The notes under the pieces are model-generated. The model was not told where the DNA came from. It saw nothing but the letters and a program-made list of their open reading frames with translations, and searched no databases. From DATCYX01 sp037444705 (lineage in GTDB: Bacteria; Chloroflexota; Anaerolineae; Anaerolineales; UBA4823), in NCBI GenBank assembly GCA_037444705.1, contig JBBILY010000129.1, forward strand, positions 1 through 9,052: DNA of 9,052 nucleotides, read 5' to 3'. The translations under genes were made by a program, and so were the position numbers. Below are positions 1 through 7,605 of this stretch, piece after piece (within the stretch, counting starts at the first letter, position 1; every line of letters starts with the position of its first letter).

Positions 1-62
1 AAGCCCGTCAGCGCCGATGGTACTTGGGGGGCGACCCCCTGGGAGAGTAGGTCATCGCCAAG
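1..62 (+). rRNA. rrf: 5S ribosomal RNA, 3' part (5' end outside window)
   Basis: The first bases carry the 3' half of a bacterial 5S rRNA: the conserved block around GCGCCGATGGTA, the GC-rich helix GGGGGG-CGA-CCCCC, the GGGAGAGTAGG block, and a final CATCGCCAAG that would form the 3' strand of terminal helix I. The 5' strand of that helix lies outside the window, so the exact mature 3' end (about 60-63) cannot be fixed. Its position implies that an rRNA operon ends at the left edge. No clear hairpin-plus-T-tract follows it directly, so it is not obvious where rRNA transcription stops before the rpsU promoter at 80. Confidence 0.9.
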
Positions 63-79
63 AGACTTTTCTATTTTAA

Positions 80-108
80 TTGACAAGCCCTGGCCTCTCT
101 GTTATAAT
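80..108 (+). promoter_or_regulatory. Full-consensus sigma-70 promoter of the rpsU-infA unit
   Basis: The -35 box TTGACA (80-85) and the -10 box TATAAT (103-108) both match the sigma-70 consensus at every position, with the optimal 17-bp spacer. The stretch just upstream (66-79) is A/T-rich and could act as an UP element. The predicted start of transcription is about G116, after a run of T. This should be a very strong promoter. It gives rpsU its own promoter just behind the rRNA operon, with a leader of about 197 nt. Confidence 0.85.
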
Positions 109-115
109 TTTTTTT

Positions 116-264
116 GCGAAGTTCGTGGACCTGCACGGAGCAGTACTGTTAGCGCGTTAACCGCAAGGAGAGAGCCTATCGGGTTTTGTCTGGAGTTGCA
201 TGGGTTTGAATTGTCGCTACAGTGGGGCTCGGCTGCGTCCATGAACGCGTGCCGGGCTTTTTTT
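116..264 (+). promoter_or_regulatory. Structured rpsU leader, candidate attenuator or riboregulator
   Basis: The transcribed leader has two mutually exclusive folds visible by eye. In one, GTTCGTGGAC (121-130) pairs with GTCCATGAAC (237-246) as a 10-bp helix with a single G-U pair. In the other, 237-246 is part of an intrinsic terminator (227-264). A further helix lies inside: CTGTTAGCG (146-154) pairs with CGCTACAG (215-222), 8 bp with one bulged T. GAGCC (172-176) can also pair with GGCTC (226-230), the 5' side of the terminator. The layout (aptamer-like domain with closing helix, overlapping terminator, gene about 50 nt downstream) resembles a riboswitch or a ribosomal-protein leader. I recognise no known riboswitch, T-box, SRP or tmRNA signature. 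It could instead be a separate small RNA of about 150 nt ending at the terminator. Confidence 0.5.
227..264 (+). terminator. Intrinsic terminator inside the rpsU leader
   Basis: The lower stem is GCTCGGC (227-233) with GCCGGGC (251-257), 7 bp including one G-T pair. The upper stem is GCGT (235-238) with ACGC (245-248), closed by a six-base loop. Seven T follow immediately (258-264). It lies between a consensus promoter and the rpsU start, so it should either attenuate rpsU-infA or end a short leader RNA. It could also stop read-through from the rRNA operon. Confidence 0.75.
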
Positions 265-295
265 GAGCCTGAACTCTGGAGAACATTCACAAATG

Positions 296-306
296 AAAGG
301 AGGTGA
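296..306 (+). promoter_or_regulatory. Extended Shine-Dalgarno site of rpsU
   Basis: AAAGGAGGTGA is an 11-nt perfect complement to the usual 3' end of 16S rRNA. The GGAGG core sits 9 nt before the TTG start at 313, which fixes that start. TTCAC (286-290) can pair with GTGAA (303-307), which would place most of the site in a hairpin loop. Such a strong site in front of a weak TTG codon is unusual. Confidence 0.85.
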
Positions 307-312
307 AAGGGT

Positions 313-510
313 TTGGCGACTGTGGTCCTACGGCCCAACGAAACACAGGATCAGTTGCTCAAACGCTTCCGTAAAAAGGTTGCCAAGAGCGGCATCTTAA
401 GCACTGTACGCCGCAAGCGCTGGTTCGTCTCCAAGAGTGAATTGCGCCGTATCCAGAAGAAGAAATCCCTGCGACGCATGCGGCGACGCCAGGCGGCGGA
501 GACTGAATAG
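313..510 (+). CDS. rpsU: Small ribosomal subunit protein bS21
   Basis: This 65-residue, very basic protein belongs to the bS21 family of the 30S subunit, which sits near the 3' end of 16S rRNA by the anti-Shine-Dalgarno and assists translation initiation. The family pattern is visible: a short beta-like start (ATVVLRPNE), the LLKRFRKKVAKSGILSTVRR block (residues 15-34), RWFVSKSELRR (36-46), and an Arg/Lys-rich C-terminal helix. Length is usual for the family (55-70 aa). The start is TTG at 313, chosen from the ideal Shine-Dalgarno at 296-306. An ATG at 293 is out of frame. The stop is followed after 24 nt by infA, so the two are probably co-transcribed. Regulation is suggested by the terminator-containing leader upstream. 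Confidence 0.93.
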   Translation: MATVVLRPNETQDQLLKRFRKKVAKSGILSTVRRKRWFVSKSELRRIQKKKSLRRMRRRQAAETE

Positions 511-534
511 TCATGATACGATCCGGAGGTGCAA

Positions 535-801
535 ATGGCGAAGGATGAAGATAAAATTCAAGTAGAAGGCACTGTGGTGGAAGCCTTACCAGGCACTCAG
601 TTTAAAGTGCGCCTGGATAATGGGCATGAGGTGCTGGCTTATTTATCGGGTAAGATGCGTAAGTATTACATTCGCATCCTGTTAGGAGACCGGGTGCGGG
701 TGGAGATGTCACCTTATGATTTAACCCGTGGACGCATTGTCTACCGTCATAAAAAGTATGCCGAAATGCCCGCAGGGGAATACGAAGATTACGAAGGCTA
801 G
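535..801 (+). CDS. infA: Translation initiation factor IF-1
   Basis: IF-1 is a small OB-fold protein that binds the 30S A site during initiation together with IF-2 and IF-3. The 88-residue product shows the family signatures in order: MAKDEDKIQVEGTVVEALPG, F-VRLDNGHEVLAYLSGKMR (residues 23-42), YYIRILLGD (44-52) and SPYDLTRGRIVYRHK (59-73). The start is ATG 535, with GGAGG at 525-529. An in-frame GTG at 529 overlaps that site and is rejected. The core matches the usual 72-73 residues, and about 15 further residues (KYAEMPAGEYEDYEG) form an acidic, Tyr-rich tail. The gene lies 24 nt after rpsU, whereas infA often sits in the large ribosomal-protein operon. Whether this is the only copy cannot be judged here. 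Confidence 0.95.
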   Translation: MAKDEDKIQVEGTVVEALPGTQFKVRLDNGHEVLAYLSGKMRKYYIRILLGDRVRVEMSPYDLTRGRIVYRHKKYAEMPAGEYEDYEG

Positions 802-843
802 GTGCCTTGCCTTAAGTGCGTGCTCCGGATTTATTCTGTGTTT

Positions 844-896
844 ATCGCTTTCGTTATTTCCATCTCCGGGTTAAGAAGCAATAACTGGTGAGCGAT
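844..896 (+). other. Imperfect stem-loop in the infA 3' region
   Basis: Two nested inverted repeats face each other. ATCGCT (844-849) pairs with AGCGAT (891-896), and GTTATT (853-858) pairs with AATAAC (880-885), separated by a 3/5-nt internal loop, with a 21-nt apical loop. It stands directly before the terminator at 902-933, so it would be part of the rpsU-infA 3' untranslated region. It could protect the mRNA end or be a 3'-derived small RNA. No protein gene is seen in 802-1067. Confidence 0.35.
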
Positions 897-901
897 TAAA
901 C

Positions 902-933
902 AAAAGGGCGGTGAACATCTCCACCGCCTTTTT
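902..933 (+). terminator. Intrinsic terminator after infA, probably bidirectional
   Basis: The stem GGCGGTG (907-913) with CACCGCC (922-928), loop 914-921, is flanked by AAAAG on the left and TTTTT on the right, followed by more T. It ends the rpsU-infA transcript. On the opposite strand the same stem is followed by TTTTGTTT, so it may also stop the transcript coming from the convergent genes at 1068-5711. Confidence 0.85.
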
Positions 934-1067
934 GTTTTTACAATGGTCACTTCTTCCACCATGGCACGCCTGGTTGTGCGTGATCTCAGCCCTGCCTATG
1001 GCGGCGATGTTCACCCAGCCAGCGTTGGGATTGTGCTAAACCTATAGGTCGTTCCAGCCTCTAAAGG

Positions 1068-2057
1068 TTAGTAGGAATTGAGCACAGTGATGTAGTTAGC
1101 GCGCTCAAACGTTGAGGGGTCTGCCACGGCGCGTTGACACATGCTACCCTTCATTTGACGCACGGAGGTGTACTCGTGCTCTTCCATCCAGGTCTGCATG
1201 TCGTTCAGGATTTCAGACAGGCGACCTGCCCCCTTCTGCAACAACTCAGAGGTGAGCATCACCGCACTGGCCCCGGCCATAATGGCTTTAAGGGCATCTA
1301 CGGCGCTGTGCACACCGCTGGTCAGGGCAAAATCGGCTTGCAGACGGCCATAAAGGATGGCAATCCAGCGCAGGGGTAGACGGAGTTCGTAGGAGTTGCT
1401 CAACACCAGATGGGGCACGACTTCCAATTGCTCAATATCTAAATCGGGCTGGTAGAAGCGATTGAAGAGCACCAGGCCATTGGCGCCGGCCTCGACCAGG
1501 CGTTGGGCGAAGTTGGGTAAGGCCGTATAGAAGGGGCTAAGTTTGACTGCCAGGGGGATGTGGATTTCCTGGCGGACCTGCTGTACCAGCGCCACATGCC
1601 GCTCTTCCACTTCCTGGCTGGTTATATGGATGTCGGTGGGGAGGTCATATAGATTTAATTCCAAAGCGTCGGCGCCAGCCTGTTCAATCTTACGCGCATA
1701 CTCGACCCACCCACCGCTCGTGACTCCATTCAGGCTGCCAATCACCGGAATGTTGACCGCTTGCTTGATGCGGCTCAAGTGCTTGAGATAGGACTCTGGC
1801 CCGATGCTGTAGGTGCCATAATCGGGGAGGTATTGCAGCGCTTCGGCAAAAGCATATTCTCCACGCGTTAGGTCTCGATGTAGTTTGAGACTTTCCTGGA
1901 TAATCTGCTCTTCGAAGAGGGAATACATCACAATGGCTGCAGCCCCATTCGCCTCTAATTCAATGGCCGTCTCCACCTTTTTGGAGAGGGGTGAGGCGGA
2001 GACGATGAGAGGGTTTTTCAAAGTTAAGCCCAAATAGGAGGTCGTCAGGTCAGGCAT
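1068..2057 (-). CDS. Dihydroorotate dehydrogenase-like flavoprotein, function unknown
   Basis: The 329-residue product is a TIM-barrel protein of the dihydroorotate dehydrogenase superfamily, predicted to bind FMN. Visible features are the N-terminal block DLTTSYLGLTLKNPLIVSASPL (residues 3-24), VKLSPF (171-176), LVLFNRFYQPDLD (195-207), and the C-terminal phosphate-binding region SGVHSAVDALKAIMAGASAV (247-266). True dihydroorotate dehydrogenases carry NxSCPN or a related motif at the position where this protein has ELNLYDLP (133-140), so pyrimidine synthesis is unlikely. Proteins of this kind often lie beside pyruvate:ferredoxin oxidoreductase genes, as here (54-nt gap, same strand), so a role in ferredoxin-linked redox metabolism is plausible but unproven. 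The ATG start has AGGAGAAGG just before it. Confidence 0.85.
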   Translation of the reverse strand: MPDLTTSYLGLTLKNPLIVSASPLSKKVETAIELEANGAAAIVMYSLFEEQIIQESLKLHRDLTRGEYAFAEALQYLPDYGTYSIGPESYLKHLSRIKQAVNIPVIGSLNGVTSGGWVEYARKIEQAGADALELNLYDLPTDIHITSQEVEERHVALVQQVRQEIHIPLAVKLSPFYTALPNFAQRLVEAGANGLVLFNRFYQPDLDIEQLEVVPHLVLSNSYELRLPLRWIAILYGRLQADFALTSGVHSAVDALKAIMAGASAVMLTSELLQKGAGRLSEILNDMQTWMEEHEYTSVRQMKGSMCQRAVADPSTFERANYITVLNSY

Positions 2058-2077
2058 ACCTTCTCCTTCCTTGTTTT

Positions 2078-2107
2078 TGAGGAACGGGCTTCAACGCCCG
2101 TTCCTCA
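2078..2107 (-). repeat. Perfect 12-bp hairpin between nifJ and the DHOD-like gene
   Basis: TGAGGAACGGGC (2078-2089) and GCCCGTTCCTCA (2096-2107) are perfect inverted repeats around a 6-nt loop, TTCAAC. On the transcribed (-) strand the stem is followed by AAAAAC rather than a U-tract, so it is not a standard intrinsic terminator. It fills most of the 54-nt gap. Likely roles are an mRNA processing or stabilising element for the upstream nifJ message, or one copy of a dispersed palindromic repeat. Confidence 0.75.
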
Positions 2108-2111
2108 CGAT

Positions 2112-5711
<3,600 letters not shown>

Positions 5712-5739
5712 ATCTACACTCCGTTCTGACAATGGGTAA

Positions 5740-5755
5740 ACATCTGGGTAGATGT
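5740..5755 (-). promoter_or_regulatory. Inverted repeat with flanking direct repeats in the nifJ leader
   Basis: ACATCT-GGGT-AGATGT is a perfect 6-bp inverted repeat. On the + strand GGGTA occurs within it (5746-5750) and GGGTAAA on both sides (5734-5740, 5763-5769). It lies between the predicted nifJ promoter and the start codon, so it could be a protein-binding site or an RNA hairpin in the 5' untranslated region. Confidence 0.35.
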
Positions 5756-5809
5756 AAAAATCGGGTAAATTTATTGGTTAAGTTTAGAACGCCTTCAAAG
5801 AATCCCATA

Positions 5810-5838
5810 GTTATATTAAGCATGATATTTTCTGTGAC
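5810..5838 (-). promoter_or_regulatory. Predicted nifJ promoter
   Basis: On the - strand, GTCACA (5838-5833) and TATAAC (5815-5810) are separated by 17 bp. The -10 matches 5 of 6 consensus bases and the -35 matches 4 of 6. Transcription would start near 5803, giving a leader of about 90 nt. An alternative pair lies closer to the gene: TTGAAG (5798-5793) and AATAAA (5775-5770), also with a 17-bp spacer. I prefer the first because of its better -10 box. Confidence 0.45.
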
Positions 5839-5846
5839 CTGTCACA
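5833..5846. promoter_or_regulatory. Palindromic candidate operator TGTGAC-CT-GTCACA
   Basis: The arms TGTGAC and GTCACA are perfect inverted repeats around a 2-bp centre. The half-site TGTGA...TCACA resembles CRP/FNR and Rex sites, but the spacing is 4 bp, not the 6 bp of those families, so I do not name a regulator. One arm coincides with the predicted -35 box of nifJ, fitting control of nifJ by a dimeric regulator. It is about 110 bp upstream of the divergent -10 box. Confidence 0.5.
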
Positions 5847-5889
5847 TTTCAGACAAAGAAAGGTATGATTATTTTTAGCCATATTTTCG

Positions 5890-5905
5890 CTCTTCGGTCG
5901 AAGAG
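5890..5905. repeat. Short palindrome CTCTTC-GGTC-GAAGAG
   Basis: A perfect 6-bp inverted repeat around GGTC lies about 50 bp before the -10 box of the divergent operon. It has no T-tract on either side that would make it a terminator. It could be an operator for the membrane operon, or chance. Confidence 0.3.
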
Positions 5906-5952
5906 GCCATTTCTTGCAAATTTGTTTGCCCTACACGCTTCGTTTAAATTTG

Positions 5953-5961
5953 TGCTATACT
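5953..5961 (+). promoter_or_regulatory. Extended -10 promoter of the membrane-protein operon
   Basis: TGCTATACT is an extended -10 element: TGN at 5953-5955, then TATACT at 5956-5961, 5 of 6 consensus bases. No good -35 box stands 16-18 bp upstream, which extended -10 promoters tolerate. Transcription would begin about 5967-5968, at the GTG start codon of the first gene, so the mRNA would be leaderless. Confidence 0.6.
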
Positions 5962-5967
5962 CTAAAC

Positions 5968-6216
5968 GTGGATTCGAACCAGCACATCTGGCATTCCTGG
6001 GCGTTTAAATTGCACTCCTGGGGGATTAACGATTGGGTTGCCACCCTGTTAGAGGCGCTGGGACCACTTTCTGTGTTAGGTGCTCAGTTGATTTATCTGT
6101 CTCAGCCTCTACTAAGTTCACTGGTCCCCGATGAGCGCTTGAAAGCCCTGGGTGAGTTGCTAGAGGAGCCAACCCAGATACGTTCTTTTATCACGCTCCT
6201 GAGGGAGGAGGTTTAG
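5968..6216 (+). CDS. Small hypothetical protein, first gene of membrane operon
   Basis: I do not recognise this 82-residue protein. It has a Trp/His-rich N-terminus (HIWHSWAFKLHSWGINDW, residues 6-23), a moderately hydrophobic stretch at about 27-53 (LLEALGPLSVLGAQLIYLSQ and following) that might be a membrane or amphipathic helix, and a charged helical C-terminus rich in Leu and Glu. The chosen start is GTG 5968. The frame is open further upstream to a TTG at 5914, but that would put the -10 box inside the gene. No Shine-Dalgarno precedes GTG, and the predicted transcription start falls on it, pointing to leaderless translation. Its TAG stop shares one base with the GTG start of the next gene, suggesting coupled translation. 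Confidence 0.6.
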   Translation: MDSNQHIWHSWAFKLHSWGINDWVATLLEALGPLSVLGAQLIYLSQPLLSSLVPDERLKALGELLEEPTQIRSFITLLREEV

Positions 6217-6977
6217 TGAATCTGGCTGGCCTACCCGTAATGAAGGTCATTAGTTCACTGTTCTTGCTCTTGTTCTTTGGGGTGATGGTCTTTTCTTATT
6301 GGCGTGGACGCAAAAAGCCAGGTACCTTGCGTCAGATGGTTGTGTTTGAGGCGCTGCGGCGGGCGATTGGGTTGGCAGTTGAAGCCGGCACCCGTTTGCA
6401 TCTCTCATTGGGGCGCGGCGGCATCTCTGGCATGCAGGCGGGAGCTTCCGTTGTGGGACTGAGCCTGTTGGAGCGCATGGCTCGCTCGGCCTCGGTTAGC
6501 GACCGCCCCCCGATCGCCACCAGCGGCGAGGGGGCGCTGGCAATCCTCTCCCAAGACACTTTGCGCGCCTCTTTTCGCGCTATGGGCGCAGAAGCCCGGT
6601 ATGATCCCAGTTTTGGCCAGTTGAGCGGCCTTGGTTCGTTCGCCTTTGCCGCGGGAACCATGCCCGTCATTTGTGACGAGTATGTATCCACCACCATCTT
6701 GAGTGGCCATTTTGGAGGTGAGGCGGCGCTCATCGCAGATGCCACACAGCGCCAGGGCGGCTTGACCCTGGCCGGCAGCGATCATCTGCCAGGGCAGGCC
6801 GTGCTATATGCCACCGCCCAGGAACCCCTGATTGGCGAAGAGGTCTTTGCCATCGGGGCTTATCTGAATGCAGGCCCATTTCATCGGGCCAGTCTGCGGG
6901 CGCAAGATTTCTCCCGCTGGCTGTTGGTGTTGGGCATCCTGGTGGCTGCTTTGTTAAAATTTTTGGGTTTGATATGA
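6216..6977 (+). CDS. DUF6754-like membrane-anchored protein
   Basis: The 253-residue product has one transmembrane helix near each end (about 9-28 and 234-253) and a soluble middle domain. The middle matches what I remember of the DUF6754 family: FEALRRAIGLAVEAGTRLHL (44-63), AGASVVGLSLLERMAR (75-90), SFAFAAGTM (141-149), SGHFGGEAALIADATQRQGG (163-182), and LIGEEVFAIGAYLN (205-218) near the second helix. No enzymatic motif is evident, and the family's function is unknown to me. After the first helix comes YWRGRKKP, so by the positive-inside rule the middle domain is probably cytoplasmic. The start is GTG 6216, with GGGAGGAGG at 6203-6211. An internal ATG at 6240 is possible. The gene overlaps its upstream neighbour by 1 nt and the downstream one by 4 nt. 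Confidence 0.8.
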   Translation: MNLAGLPVMKVISSLFLLLFFGVMVFSYWRGRKKPGTLRQMVVFEALRRAIGLAVEAGTRLHLSLGRGGISGMQAGASVVGLSLLERMARSASVSDRPPIATSGEGALAILSQDTLRASFRAMGAEARYDPSFGQLSGLGSFAFAAGTMPVICDEYVSTTILSGHFGGEAALIADATQRQGGLTLAGSDHLPGQAVLYATAQEPLIGEEVFAIGAYLNAGPFHRASLRAQDFSRWLLVLGILVAALLKFLGLI

Positions 6978-7603
6978 AGTTGAAACTGCCGCTTTCCGAT
7001 ACTGTCGCGATTTCCTTTGGCTTGCTGGTGCTGATAGGTTATTTTACCGACCAGCCGTTGTTGCGCCTGTTAAATGAGATGTTCTTACAATGGGCTATCA
7101 TTTTGGCCGCTGTGGCGCTCCTGGTTGGAGTGCTCCATTTGCTCTCGGTCCATTGGCGCAAAGCCTTTTCTGCTGAAAAAGGCAGTTTCTACAGCGCACT
7201 TTTAGCCCTAGCGCTGGTAGTTACGGTGGCGGTTACCGCCTATTCAGGGCCGAAGGGTCAATGGTCCATGTGGCTTTTCAATTACATCCAGGTGCCGGTC
7301 GAGAGCAGTCTCATGGCTATTTTGACCGTTGTGTTGGCCCTGGCTGCCATGCGCCTGTTGAGACGGCGCTTGAGTGTATTTTCGGTGGTTTTCCTGATCA
7401 CGATTTTGATCATGCTCTTGGGAACGGCTCCGATCTTCGGGGTCGAAATCCCTGGCTTGCATGGCCCTGAGGGTTTACGGGCACTAGTCTCACAAATCCC
7501 TGCTGTTGCTGGGGCACGGGGATTGCTTCTGGGGATAGCCCTGGGTACGATTGCTACTGGGTTGCGCGTCCTGATTGGTGTTGATCGCCCATATGGGGGG
7601 TAG
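6974..7603 (+). CDS. Six-helix integral membrane protein, function unknown
   Basis: The 209-residue product is very hydrophobic. Predicted helices lie at about 11-24, 38-58, 71-91, 109-128, 132-152 and 181-202. Arg-rich short loops, such as RLLRRRLS at 127-134, point to the cytoplasmic side. A glycine-rich stretch (FGVEIPGLHGPEGL, 155-168) precedes the last helix, and the C-terminus is VDRPYGG. I see no transporter or enzyme signature. The ATG overlaps the TGA of the previous gene as ATGA, a typical translational-coupling junction, and the next gene starts 2 nt after its stop. The tight packing suggests it forms a complex with its neighbours. Confidence 0.8.
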   Translation: MKLKLPLSDTVAISFGLLVLIGYFTDQPLLRLLNEMFLQWAIILAAVALLVGVLHLLSVHWRKAFSAEKGSFYSALLALALVVTVAVTAYSGPKGQWSMWLFNYIQVPVESSLMAILTVVLALAAMRLLRRRLSVFSVVFLITILIMLLGTAPIFGVEIPGLHGPEGLRALVSQIPAVAGARGLLLGIALGTIATGLRVLIGVDRPYGG

Positions 7604-7605
7604 AG

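Noticed and set aside
116..264. Leader transcript as 6S RNA, SRP RNA or tmRNA
   Set aside because: The long closing helix recalls 6S RNA, but the length is short and the closing helix overlaps the terminator. The SRP GGAAGCAGC loop and tmRNA tRNA-like ends are absent. Only a covariance-model search would settle this.
241..306. Upstream reading frame of 21 codons starting at an ATG in the terminator loop and ending inside the rpsU Shine-Dalgarno
   Set aside because: No ribosome site precedes the ATG, it lies in a terminator hairpin, and the peptide shows no leader-peptide codon bias. The overlap with the Shine-Dalgarno alone is not enough evidence.
910..1015. 10-bp inverted repeat GGTGAACATC (910-919) and GATGTTCACC (1006-1015)
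   Set aside because: It could rival the terminator stem on the - strand transcript, but the arms are 86 bp apart and no extension or second element supports it. Probably chance.
943..1047. 34-codon reading frame between infA and the DHOD-like gene
   Set aside because: It is short, lies just after a terminator, has no ribosome site and resembles nothing I know.
5712..5732. TTG at 5732 as nifJ start, adding seven residues
   Set aside because: It has no suitable ribosome site, while GGAG stands 7 nt before ATG 5711. Numbering from that ATG places T31, E64 and R114 exactly where the known enzyme has them.
5967..5980. GGTTCGAATCC-like T-arm on the - strand, suggesting a tRNA or attachment-site remnant
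   Set aside because: The flanking bases do not form a complete 5-bp T stem, and no anticodon arm, D arm or acceptor stem can be found around it. It overlaps the predicted first codons of a gene.
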